From positions 707,501-771,500 of the forward strand of contig NZ_CP072865.1 of the NCBI RefSeq assembly GCF_017948245.1: a stretch of DNA of 64,000 nt, in the 5' to 3' direction. The number at the start of each line of letters is the position of its first letter. The first letter of the stretch is position 1. The notes beneath the pieces are model-generated. The model had not been told where the DNA came from, made no database searches, and worked only from the letters and a program-made list of their open reading frames with translations. This DNA is from Rhizobium sp. NLR16a (GTDB taxonomy: Bacteria > Pseudomonadota > Alphaproteobacteria > Rhizobiales > Rhizobiaceae). Shown piece by piece: positions 16,219 to 25,370 of the stretch. The position numbers and the translations under genes were made by a program.

Positions 16219-17682
16219 TCACGCCACCTCCTCGAACCGCTTCAGCTCCGCCGGCGCGCCGACAGTTTCCAGATAGAACCGCGTCAACAAATTCTTCGCC
16301 GTCAACTGGCGGTATTCCGCCGTGGCGCGCCAGTCGGTGAGCGGTTGGAAATCGACGTCGAAGGCGGGGCGGGCGGCCTCGATCGTTGCTTCAGTCCAGG
16401 ATTTGCCGATCAGTTCGGTCTCCACCGTGCGAGCGCGTTTCGGCGTTGCCGCCATGCCGCCGTAGGCGATGCGGATGTCGGTGACGATCTCCGCGTCGTC
16501 GAGGGTCAGCAGGAAGGCGCCGAGCACGGCGGTGATGTCCTCGTCGCGGCGCTTGGTGATCTTGTAAGCGGCAAAGCGGCTGTTTGCGGGATAGGGCACG
16601 AAGACGCTCTCGACGAACTCGCCGGGCCTGCGGTCCTGTTTGCCGTAGGCGATGAAGAAGTCCTCGAGGGGGATTTTGCGCTGGCCTTCGAGGGAGCGCA
16701 GCGTCAACGTCGCCCCGAGCGCGATCAAGGGCGGCGGACTGTCGCCGATCGGGGAGCCGTTGGCGATGTTGCCGCCAATCGTGCCCATGTTGCGCACCTG
16801 CTCGCCACCGATGCGGTCGATCAGCCGCCCGAGCGCCGGGATTTTCCGGGCGATCGCTTCGAAGGCCCTGGTGTAGCTGACGCCAGCGCCGATGGTGACG
16901 CCGTCCTCGCTTTCGGTGACGGTCTGCAATTCGCTCAGGTGGTTGATGAATACGACCGGGCTCAGCCGCCGCATCTGCTTCGTCACCCAGAGGCCGACAT
17001 CGGTCGAGCCGGCAACGACGGTCGCGTCGGGCTCCTGCGAGAGAACTTCGGCCAGTGCCTGGACAGAAGCCGGCACGATCAACCGGTCTTCGCCTTTGGC
17101 AATCAGGATGGTGCCGCTCGCCTGCATGGCCCAGAGCCGTGCGATGATTTCCGAGCGCGTGCGCTCCAGCGGGTCGAACAGCGCGCTCGGGCGCATCAGG
17201 CTCACCTGCTCGGCGGCCTTGACGATTGGCTCGTAGCCGGTGCAGCGACACAGATTGCCTTGCAATGCCTTTTCGATCTCGCGGCGACCGGGTTTTTCCT
17301 TTGTCAGCCATAACCCATAGAGCGACATCACGAAGCCCGGGGTGCAGAAGCCGCATTGCGACCCATGACAATCAACCAGCGCCTGCTGCACCGGATGCAG
17401 CGCGCCATCCCGGCCGGCCAGGTGCTCGACCGTCACCACGTGCGTGGCGTGCAGCGAGCCGGTGAAACGGATGCAGGCGTTGACGGATTCATAGGCAAGC
17501 TTGCCGTCGACGAGCCGGCCGACGAGCACGGTGCAGGCCCCGCAATCGCCTTCCGCGCATCCCTCCTTGGTGCCAGTGAGGCGCCGCTTCAACCGCAGAA
17601 AATCGAGAAGCGTCTCGGTCGGCCCGACATCGGTGAGCTCGATGTCCTCGCCATTCAGGATGAAGCGAATGCTGTCGTTCAT
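16219..17682 (-). CDS. xdhA: Xanthine dehydrogenase small subunit XdhA (2Fe-2S and FAD domains)
   Basis: 487 residues from the ATG at 17682. The N-terminal part carries two 2Fe-2S clusters: Cys42, 47, 50 and 70 ('GCAEGDCGACTVL'), then Cys110, 113, 145 and 147 ('CGFCTPGF', 'CRCTGYEPI'). The C-terminal FAD domain has 'VVAGSTDVGLWVTKQ' and 'TIGGNIANGSPIGDSPP'. It passes electrons from the XdhB molybdenum site to NAD+. An in-frame upstream start at 17736 would overlap the gap to bdhA and is not needed. It is first of xdhA-xdhB-xdhC and lies 28 bases after bdhA, so co-transcription with bdhA is possible. Confidence 0.93.
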   Translation of the reverse strand: MNDSIRFILNGEDIELTDVGPTETLLDFLRLKRRLTGTKEGCAEGDCGACTVLVGRLVDGKLAYESVNACIRFTGSLHATHVVTVEHLAGRDGALHPVQQALVDCHGSQCGFCTPGFVMSLYGLWLTKEKPGRREIEKALQGNLCRCTGYEPIVKAAEQVSLMRPSALFDPLERTRSEIIARLWAMQASGTILIAKGEDRLIVPASVQALAEVLSQEPDATVVAGSTDVGLWVTKQMRRLSPVVFINHLSELQTVTESEDGVTIGAGVSYTRAFEAIARKIPALGRLIDRIGGEQVRNMGTIGGNIANGSPIGDSPPPLIALGATLTLRSLEGQRKIPLEDFFIAYGKQDRRPGEFVESVFVPYPANSRFAAYKITKRRDEDITAVLGAFLLTLDDAEIVTDIRIAYGGMAATPKRARTVETELIGKSWTEATIEAARPAFDVDFQPLTDWRATAEYRQLTAKNLLTRFYLETVGAPAELKRFEEVA

Positions 17683-17710
17683 GATATTCCCGGTTATGTT
17701 TTCCAAATGG

Positions 17711-18487
17711 TTAGGCCGCCGTCCAGCCACCGTCAATCGAGATGTGGGTTCCGGTCACCTGGCAGGCGGCATCGCTCGCAAGGTAGATCGACAGCGCACC
17801 GATCTCCTCGGCCTTGACAAATTCGCGCGTCGGCTGCGCCTTGAGGATGACTTCGCTCTTCACCTGCTCCTCGGTGATGCCGCGCGCCCTGGCGGTATCG
17901 GGTATCTGCTTTTCGACGAGCGGCGTCAGCACATAGCCGGGGCAGATGGCGTTGACCGTCACGCCGAACTCCGCAAGTTCCAGCGCCGCTGTCTTCGTCA
18001 AGCCTAATATACCATGTTTTGCCGCCACATAGGCGGATTTGAAGGGGGAGGCGACGAGCCCGTGAGCCGAAGCGATGTTGATGATGCGGCCATATTTCTT
18101 GGCCTTCATCAGCGGAATGGCGGCGCGCATGGTGTGAAAGGAGCTCGACAGGTTGATGGCGATGATCTGATCCCATTTTTCGACCGGGAAATCCTCGATC
18201 TTCTCGACATGCTGAATGCCGGCATTGTTGACGAGGACATCGACGGTGCCGAAGGTTTTTGCGGCGGTTTCGATCAGGTCGGCGATCTCGGCGGGCTTGG
18301 TCATGTCGGCGGGATGGTAGATTGCCCGGCCCTTCGATACCGATTCAAGCCGCTCGACGATCGCGTTGATTTCATCGGCATTTCCGAACCCGTTGATAAC
18401 GACGTTGTCGCCGGTTTCGGCGAAGGCGGTGGCGATCGCAAGACCGATGCCGCTGGTGGAGCCGGTGACGACGACTGATCTGCTCAT
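17711..18487 (-). CDS. bdhA: 3-hydroxybutyrate dehydrogenase
   Basis: 258 residues of the short-chain dehydrogenase family. It interconverts (R)-3-hydroxybutyrate and acetoacetate with NAD, the last step of polyhydroxybutyrate breakdown. The NAD motif 'VTGSTSGIGLAIA', the 'NNAGIQHVEKIEDFP' segment and the catalytic 'SAYVAAKHG' (YxxxK) are all present; 'AGIQHV' and 'EKQIPDTARARGI' are typical of BdhA. The ATG at 18487 has ACGGAGAAAC upstream. An additional open stretch to 18655 is non-coding leader. Confidence 0.92.
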   Translation of the reverse strand: MSRSVVVTGSTSGIGLAIATAFAETGDNVVINGFGNADEINAIVERLESVSKGRAIYHPADMTKPAEIADLIETAAKTFGTVDVLVNNAGIQHVEKIEDFPVEKWDQIIAINLSSSFHTMRAAIPLMKAKKYGRIINIASAHGLVASPFKSAYVAAKHGILGLTKTAALELAEFGVTVNAICPGYVLTPLVEKQIPDTARARGITEEQVKSEVILKAQPTREFVKAEEIGALSIYLASDAACQVTGTHISIDGGWTAA

Positions 18488-18625
18488 GCTGTTTCTCCGT
18501 GAATGCCGATGCTGCGTCGCAGCGTTAGCCTCGAGGTTATTCCCAAAGGCGGCAGGCTGGCAATTCCGCTTTATTCGCTTTTCTCGCCCGCATCCGTGTC
18601 CTATTGATTTGCCATGATAATCAGC

Positions 18626-18733
18626 GTGGAGCATTTCCGTTTTTCTCCGAATCACGGAAATGCTCTATCTCTTTGATCCACGCAATTCCGGACGCAAACC
18701 GCTACGCGCTTTTGCTGGAATTGCTCCAGGGAG
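18626..18733. repeat. Rhizobial intergenic repeat in the glpK leader
   Basis: A two-hairpin element. GAGCATTTCCGT (18629-18640) pairs perfectly with ACGGAAATGCTC (18654-18665), and GCAATTCC (18682-18689) pairs with GGAATTGC (18717-18724). I recognise the wording from a very common rhizobial intergenic repeat. It ends directly at the GGGAGAAGG ribosome binding site of glpK, so it lies in the glpK 5' leader. Confidence 0.75.
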
Positions 18734-18742
18734 AAGGATTTC

Positions 18743-20236
18743 ATGAGCGGATATGTTCTGGCGATCGATCAGGGAACAACGTCGACACGGGCGATCGTTT
18801 TTGATGGCACCATGCAGGTCGTCGGCAAAGGCCAGAAGGAATTCACTCAAATCTATCCGCGCTCCGGCTGGGTGGAGCATGATCCTGAGGAGATCTGGGA
18901 TTCAGTCGTCTCCACCATCCATATGGCGCTGCGTGAAGCCAAGGTGATGGCGAAGGACATTGCCGCGCTTGGCATCACCAACCAGCGCGAGACCGTTGTT
19001 GTGTGGGAGCGCGAGACCGGCCGGCCGATCCAGAATGCCATCGTCTGGCAGGATCGACGCACGGCGAGCTACTGCGACAACCTGAAACGGCAGGATCTGG
19101 AACGGGTTTTCACAAAGAAGACCGGACTCATCCTTGATCCCTATTTCTCCGGCACGAAGCTCTCCTGGATGCTTGCTAATGTGAAGGGGGCGCGGGCGCG
19201 TGCGGCCCGGGGCGATCTCTGCTTCGGGACGATCGACACCTTCCTGATCTGGCGGCTCACCGGCGGCAAGAGCTTCGTGACGGATGCCACCAACGCCTCA
19301 CGCACGCTGATGTACAACATTGCCGAAAATGCATGGGACGAGGATCTGCTCGACATTCTGAGAGTGCCGGCCGCCATGCTGCCTGAGGTCAAGGATTGTG
19401 CCGCCGATTTCGGCACGGTCGATTTAGAGATATTCGGCGCTGCCATCCCGATCCTCGGTGTCGCCGGCGATCAGCAGGCGGCGACCATCGGCCAGGCCTG
19501 TTTTGCGCCGGGCATGCTGAAATCGACTTACGGCACGGGCTGCTTTGCGCTGCTCAACACCGGCACAGACATGGTGCGTTCGAAAAACCGACTGCTGACG
19601 ACAATCGCCTATCGCCTCAACGGCGAGACGACCTATGCGCTTGAGGGCTCGATCTTTATCGCGGGTGCTGCCGTGCAATGGCTGCGGGACGGGCTTCGCA
19701 TCATCGGCAGTGCCGCCGAGACCAACACGCTTGCCGAAAAGGCCGATCCGACGCAGGAGGTCTATCTCGTGCCCGCCTTCACCGGCCTCGGCGCGCCATA
19801 TTGGGATGCCCAGGCGCGCGGCGCGATTTTCGGGCTGACGCGCAACAGTGGGCCCGCTGAGCTTTCCCGGGCGGCGCTCGAAGCCGTCTGCTACCAGACC
19901 CGCGACCTGCTCGACGCCATGCAGAAAGACTGGAAGAACGGCGCCGAAGATACGGTGCTCCGCGTCGACGGCGGCATGGTCGCCTCCGACTGGACGATGC
20001 AGCGCCTCGCCGACCTGCTCGACGCGCCGGTCGATCGCCCGGTGATCCTGGAGACGACGGCGCTGGGCGCGGCCTGGCTCGCCGGCAGCCGGGCGGGGGT
20101 GTGGCCTGACAGGGATGGGTTTTCGGCGACATGGAAACGCGACCGGCGTTTCGAGCCTGACATGGACGAGAAGGTGCGGGCGGCAAAACTCAAGGGTTGG
20201 AAGAATGCGGTCAAGCGGACGCTTACCGAAGGCTAG
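18743..20236 (+). CDS. glpK: Glycerol kinase
   Basis: 497 residues, the standard length. It phosphorylates glycerol to glycerol-3-phosphate with ATP in the cytoplasm. The N-terminal phosphate motif '[16 protein letters not shown]', the substrate region '[14 protein letters not shown]' and 'WQDRRTA', and the C-terminal ATP motifs '[16 protein letters not shown]' and '[14 protein letters not shown]' are all visible. It is a stand-alone gene with no glpF, glpD or regulator nearby, so it may be a second copy in the genome. The stop codon lies inside a perfect palindrome (20221-20248). Confidence 0.94.
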   Translation: MSGYVLAIDQGTTSTRAIVFDGTMQVVGKGQKEFTQIYPRSGWVEHDPEEIWDSVVSTIHMALREAKVMAKDIAALGITNQRETVVVWERETGRPIQNAIVWQDRRTASYCDNLKRQDLERVFTKKTGLILDPYFSGTKLSWMLANVKGARARAARGDLCFGTIDTFLIWRLTGGKSFVTDATNASRTLMYNIAENAWDEDLLDILRVPAAMLPEVKDCAADFGTVDLEIFGAAIPILGVAGDQQAATIGQACFAPGMLKSTYGTGCFALLNTGTDMVRSKNRLLTTIAYRLNGETTYALEGSIFIAGAAVQWLRDGLRIIGSAAETNTLAEKADPTQEVYLVPAFTGLGAPYWDAQARGAIFGLTRNSGPAELSRAALEAVCYQTRDLLDAMQKDWKNGAEDTVLRVDGGMVASDWTMQRLADLLDAPVDRPVILETTALGAAWLAGSRAGVWPDRDGFSATWKRDRRFEPDMDEKVRAAKLKGWKNAVKRTLTEG

Positions 20237-20248
20237 CCTTCGGTAAGC
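20221..20248 (+). terminator. Perfect palindrome overlapping the glpK stop codon, possible terminator
   Basis: GCTTACCGAAGG (20221-20232) and CCTTCGGTAAGC (20237-20248) form a 12-bp stem around CTAG, which contains the TAG stop. No T tract follows, so an intrinsic terminator is uncertain; it could equally protect the 3' end from decay. Confidence 0.5.
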
Positions 20249-20346
20249 GCCTTGGTTCCTGCAACCGCCGCTGACCCGGATAATTTTTTGATGCGGCCTG
20301 TCGGCTAAGCGGTTACTCCTTCGTCATTCGGAAAGAGGAGTGACCG

Positions 20347-20721
20347 ATGCTTTATGCAATCCTTTGTTACGCCCATGAGGAAACCGTCTTCGCCTGGACC
20401 AAGGAGGAGGAGGCTGCCGTCATGGAAAAGCTTTACGCCGTGCAGGAGCCGCTTGCCAAAGCCGGTAAGCTGGGTCCCGTCGGTCGGCTGATGCCGACGA
20501 CGGCGGCGACGACCGTTCGCAAGGGCAAAGACGAGGCTCTCGTCATCGACGGGCCTTTCGCGGAAACGAAAGAGGCGCTTCTCGGCTTTTACGTGGTTGA
20601 CTTCGAAACGCTGGAGGAGGCGGTCGCCTTCTCGAAACAGCTATCCGCGGTCAATCCCGGCTCCTCCTCTTACGAAATTCGGCCTTTCTACGTGTTCAGG
20701 CCGGGAGATGCTGCATCATGA
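20347..20721 (+). CDS. YCII-related (DGPF) protein partnered with an ECF42 sigma factor
   Basis: 124 residues. The defining motif of this family, 'IDGPFAETKEALLGFYVVD', is present in full, followed by the 'VNPGSSSYEIRPFYVF' tail. These small proteins occur beside ECF42 sigma factors; a role as signal-responsive partner or enzyme has been proposed but is not settled. The start has a GAGGAG ribosome binding site and the stop overlaps the sigma gene by 4 bases, so the two are translationally coupled. Confidence 0.9.
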   Translation: MLYAILCYAHEETVFAWTKEEEAAVMEKLYAVQEPLAKAGKLGPVGRLMPTTAATTVRKGKDEALVIDGPFAETKEALLGFYVVDFETLEEAVAFSKQLSAVNPGSSSYEIRPFYVFRPGDAAS

Positions 20722-21977
20722 CCGACATTGCCTGGATCGACCTCGCGCTTGCCTCGGCCCGCCCGAAGGCGCTCGGCGCGCTGCTGCGCTATTTCCGCGA
20801 TCTCGATACCGCGGAGGAGGCGTTTCAGGAGGCATGCCTGAGGGCGATCCGGACATGGCCGGAAAGAGGACCGCCGCGCGATCCGGCGGCATGGCTCATT
20901 TTCGTCGGTCGCAACAGCGGCATCGATGCGGTGCGCAAACGATCGAAGCTGCAGGCGTTGCCGGACGAGGACGTCATTTCCGATACTGAGGATGCCGAAA
21001 GCGACATTGCCGAGCGGCTGGATGCTTCCAATTATCGCGACGATATCCTGCGGCTTCTCTTCATCTGCTGCCATCCCGATCTGCCGGCGACGCAGCAGAT
21101 CGCGCTGGCGCTGCGCATCGTCTCCGGCCTTTCGGTGACGCAGATCGCGCGCGCCTTCCTGGTCTCCGAAAGCGCCATGGAGCAGCGCATCACTCGGGCC
21201 AAGGCGCGCGTCGCCAAGGCGGGCGTGCCTTTCGAAACGCCGAGCCCTGAGGAGAGGGCCGAACGCCTGTCGATCGTCAGCACGATGATCTATCTGATCT
21301 TCAACGAGGGCTACACCCAGGCGAATCCCAAACATGAGGCGGCCGCCTTCAGCGACGAGGCGATCCGGCTGGCACGGCTGATGCTGCACATGTTTCCGTC
21401 CGAACCGGAACTGATGGGGCTGCTTGCGCTCATGCTTCTGCAGATATCGCGCCGCCCGGCGCGTTTCAGCGCCGAAGGCGAGATCGTGCTGCTCGAGGAT
21501 CAGGACCGCTCTCTCTGGAACCAGCTTTTCATCAATGAGGCCCTGGCGCTGCTCGACAAGGCGCTACGCCACCGCCGGCCCGGCCCCTACCAGCTTCAGG
21601 CGGCCATCGCCGCCATCCATTCGCGCGCGAAACGTGCCGAAGACACCGACTGGACGGAAATCGATCTGCTTTACCGGGCGTTGGAGCGTATTCAGCCCTC
21701 GCCTGTCGTAACGCTTAATCGCGCGGTCGTCGTTTCCAAGCTGCATGGGCCGCAGGAGGCGCTGGATCTCATCGATCCGCTCGGCGAGAAACTCGGAGGC
21801 TATTTCTATTATCACGGTCTGCGGGGCGGGCTGCTGAAGCAGCTCGGTTTGACCAGCCAGGCGCGCGAAGCCTTCGACCATGCCATCGCGCTTGCCCATT
21901 CGGCGGCGGAAGCCGCGCATATCCGCCGGCAGATCGACAAGATGCAGGAAGAGGCGGCGCAGCCGATTGCAAATTAA
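20718..21977 (+). CDS. ECF42-type RNA polymerase sigma factor with C-terminal extension
   Basis: 419 residues. The first 170 hold sigma region 2 ('DLDTAEEAFQEACLRAIRTW') and region 4 ('GLSVTQIARAFLVSESAMEQ', then 'RITRAKARVAKAG'). The remaining 240 form the long helical extension typical of group ECF42, with the 'YLIFNEGYTQANPKHEAAAF' motif and TPR-like helices. No anti-sigma factor is adjacent; in this group the extension and the DGPF protein are thought to take its place. It probably controls the adjacent AHSA1-domain gene and itself, but no promoter motif was identified. Confidence 0.9.
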   Translation: MTDIAWIDLALASARPKALGALLRYFRDLDTAEEAFQEACLRAIRTWPERGPPRDPAAWLIFVGRNSGIDAVRKRSKLQALPDEDVISDTEDAESDIAERLDASNYRDDILRLLFICCHPDLPATQQIALALRIVSGLSVTQIARAFLVSESAMEQRITRAKARVAKAGVPFETPSPEERAERLSIVSTMIYLIFNEGYTQANPKHEAAAFSDEAIRLARLMLHMFPSEPELMGLLALMLLQISRRPARFSAEGEIVLLEDQDRSLWNQLFINEALALLDKALRHRRPGPYQLQAAIAAIHSRAKRAEDTDWTEIDLLYRALERIQPSPVVTLNRAVVVSKLHGPQEALDLIDPLGEKLGGYFYYHGLRGGLLKQLGLTSQAREAFDHAIALAHSAAEAAHIRRQIDKMQEEAAQPIAN

Positions 21978-22065
21978 TTCTTCGTGGTGTCGGAACGGCG
22001 AAGTTTACACGTCCTTGTAACAACCTGAGACGAAACAGGTTTCATTCAAACGGAGAGATGTTGAA

Positions 22066-22533
22066 ATGACCGCCAGCACGCAACATGAACTCGTCCTTAT
22101 CAGGGAATTCCACGCCCCGCGCGATAAGATCTTCAAGGCATGGACCGATCCGGATCTCGTGAAGCAGTGGTTCGTCCCGCGCCCGTGGAGTGTGGCAGAC
22201 GCGACGCTCGATGTGCGCCCCGGCGGCGCGAGTGTTGTCGTCATGCAGGATCCCCAGGGCAATCGGTATCCGAATCATGGCGTCTATCTCGAGATCGTCG
22301 AGAATGAGAAGATCGTCTTCACCGACGCCTATACCAGCGCCTGGGTGCCTGCCGAAAAGCCTTTCTTCACCGGCGTCATTCTGCTCGAAGACCTCGGTAA
22401 CGGCAGGACGAAATATACAGCCAAGGCGCTGCACTGGCGCGCCGAAGACAAGGAAGCGCACGAGAAGATGGGCTTCCACGAGGGATGGGGCAAGGCGGCC
22501 GATCAGTTGGCGGAATTGTTGGCGAAAATGTGA
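22066..22533 (+). CDS. SRPBCC / AHSA1 domain protein
   Basis: 155 residues. It has the START/SRPBCC fold pattern of AHSA1-like proteins: 'IREFHAPRDKIFKAWTDPDL' at the N-terminus, 'WFVPRPWSVADATLDVRPGG' in the middle and a C-terminal 'HEGWGKAADQLAELL'. These proteins bind hydrophobic ligands in a deep pocket. It follows the ECF42 sigma gene by 88 bases on the same strand; DGPF, ECF42 and AHSA1 genes form a recurrent module, which supports co-regulation. Ligand unknown. Confidence 0.85.
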   Translation: MTASTQHELVLIREFHAPRDKIFKAWTDPDLVKQWFVPRPWSVADATLDVRPGGASVVVMQDPQGNRYPNHGVYLEIVENEKIVFTDAYTSAWVPAEKPFFTGVILLEDLGNGRTKYTAKALHWRAEDKEAHEKMGFHEGWGKAADQLAELLAKM

Positions 22534-22664
22534 GCGGCGGGGACGGCGTGGTGAAGGCTGTGCCGTCCCGTGCTTCAAGTGTGGCACGAGGCGGTTTGGA
22601 AGATGATTCCACCTGTGCTTCGAAGTCGTTGAATTCAGATTCTATCCTGTGCCAATCTGCTGGT

Positions 22665-22955
22665 ATGAAAGGGTACGTCTATATCCTCGCATCCGGACGC
22701 AACGGCACGCTCTATACCGGCGTGACGCGTGATCTTGCCGGCCGGCTATACGAGCATCAGAATGAGCTGACGCCGGGTTTTACGTCGAAGTATGGTGTCA
22801 AGACACTGGTGTGGTTCGAGGAGCATGATCTGCTGACGACAGCGATCACGCGCGAAAAGACGATTAAGAAATGGCCGCGACTGTGGAAGCTCAATCTGAT
22901 CGAGCGGGAGAATCCTGAATGGGAGGACATTTCGTTTCATCTCTTGGGCCTGTGA
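22665..22955 (+). CDS. GIY-YIG nuclease-domain protein
   Basis: 96 residues from the ATG at 22665. The GIY-YIG core is visible: 'GYVYILASGRNGTLYTGVT' supplies the two Tyr motifs, then 'RLYEHQN' the catalytic Arg and 'AITREKTIKKWPR' the helix before a Glu-rich end. Single-domain proteins of this YhbQ/UPF0213-like type are common in alphaproteobacteria and their cellular role is mostly unknown. The frame is open another 60 codons upstream, but that region lacks a good start and reads like intergenic sequence. Confidence 0.85.
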   Translation: MKGYVYILASGRNGTLYTGVTRDLAGRLYEHQNELTPGFTSKYGVKTLVWFEEHDLLTTAITREKTIKKWPRLWKLNLIERENPEWEDISFHLLGL

Positions 22956-23074
22956 GAGGAGAAGTCTCCTGTCGCGCAGTCGCAGAGGTCAACAACGATG
23001 GTTCACGCAGTTCAGCATCTAACAAAAACGCTCTGAATAGTATGGGATATGGTTGGCCAGGTGCGCACCATTTG

Positions 23075-23140
23075 CTCCCTCATTCCTGTGCTCGTCACAG
23101 GAATCCAGCAGCGCCATGTCCATGGCGCAGGGACTCTTTG
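23075..23140. repeat. Intergenic repeat family, copy B (left half)
   Basis: This begins CTCCCTCATTCCTGTGC, continues through CACAGGAATCCAGC, and has its own inner hairpin GCGCCATG/CATGGCGC. The right half seen in copies A and C is missing. It lies in the 345-base gap between the GIY-YIG and LLM genes, which otherwise shows no gene. Confidence 0.75.
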
Positions 23141-23300
23141 CCATCGTACAATGTTCGCTCAGTTAGATGTAGCTGAGGGTGCGAACCCTTAATAACTGCC
23201 GCCGCCTATCAAGATTCTCGAACAATCCGTTCCACAATTTGTGTTTGCGCTCCATCGCCGCCATCCTTATCTCCGGATCGAGTTCAACAGGATGCCGACG

Positions 23301-24362
23301 ATGGAACTGGGCCTTTACACATTCGCCGATGTCAATCCCAATCCCTCCCGCAGCAAGGGAGCGGAAGGGGCCGAACGGCTGAAGCATCTGATCGAGGAGA
23401 TCGAGCTTGCCGATCAGGTGGGGCTCGATGTCTTCGGGCTTGGCGAACACCATCGGCCGGACTATGCGGCGTCCGCTCCCGCGGTGGCGCTGGCGGCTGC
23501 GGCCGTCAAGACCAAAAACATCCGGCTGACGAGCGCGGTTACTGTGCTCTCCTCCGACGATCCGGTGCGTGTGTTCCAGCAGTTTTCGACGCTTGATCTC
23601 ATTTCGAACGGCCGTGCCGAGATCATGGCAGGGCGTGGCTCGTTCATCGAGTCTTTCCCGCTGTTCGGCTACAACCTCGAGGATTACGACCAGCTTTTCG
23701 AGGAGAAGCTCGATCTGCTGCTGGCGCTGCGCGATGATGAGACTGTCGCGTGGAAGGGTGAGCTTCGCGCGGCGATCAACGGACGCGGCGTCTATCCCAG
23801 GCCGCTGCAGGATCCACTGCCGCTGTGGATCGCGGTTGGCGGCACACCGCAGTCGGTGGCGCGCGCCGGCGCGCTCGGACTGCCGGTGGCGCTCGCGATC
23901 ATTGGCGGCGAGCCGCGCCGTTTCGCGCCGCTCTTCGATCTCTACCGCGAGGCTGCGCGCCGGGCCGGGCAGGATCAGGCGAAGCTGAAGACCAGTATCA
24001 ATGTCCATGGCTTCATCGCGGACACGACGGAGAGAGCCGCCGACCAGTTCTACGGACCACAGGCGGAGGTGATGAACCGCATCGGCCGCGAGCGCGGCTG
24101 GGGACCGACGAGCCGGGCGCATTTCGATCTTTCGCGCGGGCCGAACGGCGCGCTTTTCGTCGGCGATCCCGAGCGGGTCGCGGAAAAGATCATCGCCCAT
24201 CACGCGATATTCAAGAACGACCGCTTCCTGCTGCAGATGGCGATCGGCCTGATGCCGCATGATCAGATCATGCGTGGCATCGAGCTCTACGGGACGAAAG
24301 TGGCGCCGATCGTCAGAAAGGCATTGACTGAAAAGAGCGAAGGAGTGAAAGCCTCAGTTTGA
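23301..24362 (+). CDS. Luciferase-like (LLM class) flavin-dependent oxidoreductase
   Basis: About 353 residues from the ATG at 23301 ('[15 protein letters not shown]'), with AGGA 8 bases upstream; an ATG at 23292 is a near alternative. The bacterial luciferase-like barrel is seen in '[14 protein letters not shown]', '[15 protein letters not shown]', '[20 protein letters not shown]' and '[18 protein letters not shown]'. These enzymes use reduced FMN or F420 to oxidise small organic molecules; the substrate cannot be told. It sits 39 bases before map, so the two may be co-transcribed. Confidence 0.85.
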   Translation: MELGLYTFADVNPNPSRSKGAEGAERLKHLIEEIELADQVGLDVFGLGEHHRPDYAASAPAVALAAAAVKTKNIRLTSAVTVLSSDDPVRVFQQFSTLDLISNGRAEIMAGRGSFIESFPLFGYNLEDYDQLFEEKLDLLLALRDDETVAWKGELRAAINGRGVYPRPLQDPLPLWIAVGGTPQSVARAGALGLPVALAIIGGEPRRFAPLFDLYREAARRAGQDQAKLKTSINVHGFIADTTERAADQFYGPQAEVMNRIGRERGWGPTSRAHFDLSRGPNGALFVGDPERVAEKIIAHHAIFKNDRFLLQMAIGLMPHDQIMRGIELYGTKVAPIVRKALTEKSEGVKASV

Positions 24363-24401
24363 GGCGGCCGCGGCCGCCCTGTGGAAGGGCGGAACAGACG
24401 A

Positions 24402-25160
24402 ATGGTTATCGCAAACGACGACGAACTGGTGAAGCTCAAGGAGATCGGCCGCATCTGCGCCAATGCCATCCAGGTGATGGCGGCAACGATAGAGCCCGGC
24501 ATGACGACGCTGGAGCTCGACCAGATCGGCCGCAAGGTGCTCGAAGATGCGGGCGCACGCTCGGCGCCGGAGTTCTGCTATCAATTTCCGGGCGCGACCT
24601 GCATCAGCATCAACGAGGAAATCGCCCACGGCATTCCCGGCCCGCGCGTCATCCGCGCCGGCGATCTCATCAATATCGACGTCTCGGCCGAGAAGGACGG
24701 CTTCTTCGCCGATACCGGCGCCTCCTTCGCGGTGCCGCCCGTCAAGCCGAAAATCGAGCGGCTCTGCCGCGACGGTAAGCGGGCGCTCTGGGTCGGGCTC
24801 AACCAGGTGAAATCGGGCGAATCGCTGGCAAAGATCGGCACCGCCGTCGGCGCTTTCGCGCAGAAGAACCGCTATACGCTGGTCGCCAATCTGGCGAGCC
24901 ACGGCGTCGGCCGCTCGCTGCACGAGGAGCCGGCCGAGCTCTCGACCTGGCCGGATCCTTCGGAAAAGCGTGTGATGACGGATGGCCTCGTCTTCACCGT
25001 CGAGCCATTCCTTTCGCTCGGCGCGACATGGGCCGAAGGCGGCGACGACGCCTGGACGCTCTATGCCGATCCGAAGGCGCCGACGGTGCAGTTTGAGCAT
25101 ACGGTGGTTGCGACGCGGAATGGGCCGGTGATATTGACGCTGCCGGATGGGCGGGTGTAG
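24402..25160 (+). CDS. map: Type I methionine aminopeptidase (second-copy type)
   Basis: 252 residues from the ATG at 24402. It removes the initiator Met from nascent proteins. Metal ligands of the pita-bread fold can be placed: 'NIDVSAEKDGFFADTGASF' (two Asp), 'ASHGVGRSLHEEP' (His), 'FTVEPFLSLG' (Glu) and 'VQFEHTVV' (final Glu). Rhizobia usually carry an essential map elsewhere plus a divergent second copy; the isolated position here fits the latter, which is inference. The frame continues upstream to 24381 without a better start. Confidence 0.88.
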   Translation: MVIANDDELVKLKEIGRICANAIQVMAATIEPGMTTLELDQIGRKVLEDAGARSAPEFCYQFPGATCISINEEIAHGIPGPRVIRAGDLINIDVSAEKDGFFADTGASFAVPPVKPKIERLCRDGKRALWVGLNQVKSGESLAKIGTAVGAFAQKNRYTLVANLASHGVGRSLHEEPAELSTWPDPSEKRVMTDGLVFTVEPFLSLGATWAEGGDDAWTLYADPKAPTVQFEHTVVATRNGPVILTLPDGRV

Positions 25161-25235
25161 GGCTGGGGTCAGTGGGCTCGCCCTTGGGCTTGGAATCTTC
25201 AGGTCGCTTCGTGGGGAGCGCTCACCTCTCCTTTT

Positions 25236-25370
25236 TGTTCCTGTGCTTGTCACAGGAATCCAGCCACCGCGCGTCTGCGCGGTGATTGACCCATATACAA
25301 TTGAAGAGAGTCTCCAGCGCCCAAGGACTTGGGCGCACGGGATTCCTGTGACAAGCACAGGAAATGAGGG
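25236..25370. repeat. Intergenic repeat family, copy C
   Basis: Near-complete copy: left arm TTCCTGTGCTTGTCACAGGA, right arm TCCTGTGACAAGCACAGGAA, inner hairpin CACCGCGC/GCGCGGTG (25265-25284, GTCT loop) and a second stem GCGCCCAA/TTGGGCGC. Relative to copy A the inner stem differs at paired positions (GGCGC/GCGCC against CGCGC/GCGCG), so pairing is kept. It occupies most of the otherwise gene-free gap 25161-25558. Confidence 0.8.

Noticed and set aside
21370..21390. TGGCACG-like sigma-54 match with GG-N10-GC spacing
   Set aside because: Lies inside the ECF42 coding region with no downstream gene start; chance match in GC-rich DNA.
22485..22664. 60-codon N-terminal extension of the GIY-YIG protein
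   Set aside because: Overlaps the end of the AHSA1 gene, low-complexity reading, and the domain begins right at the ATG at 22665.
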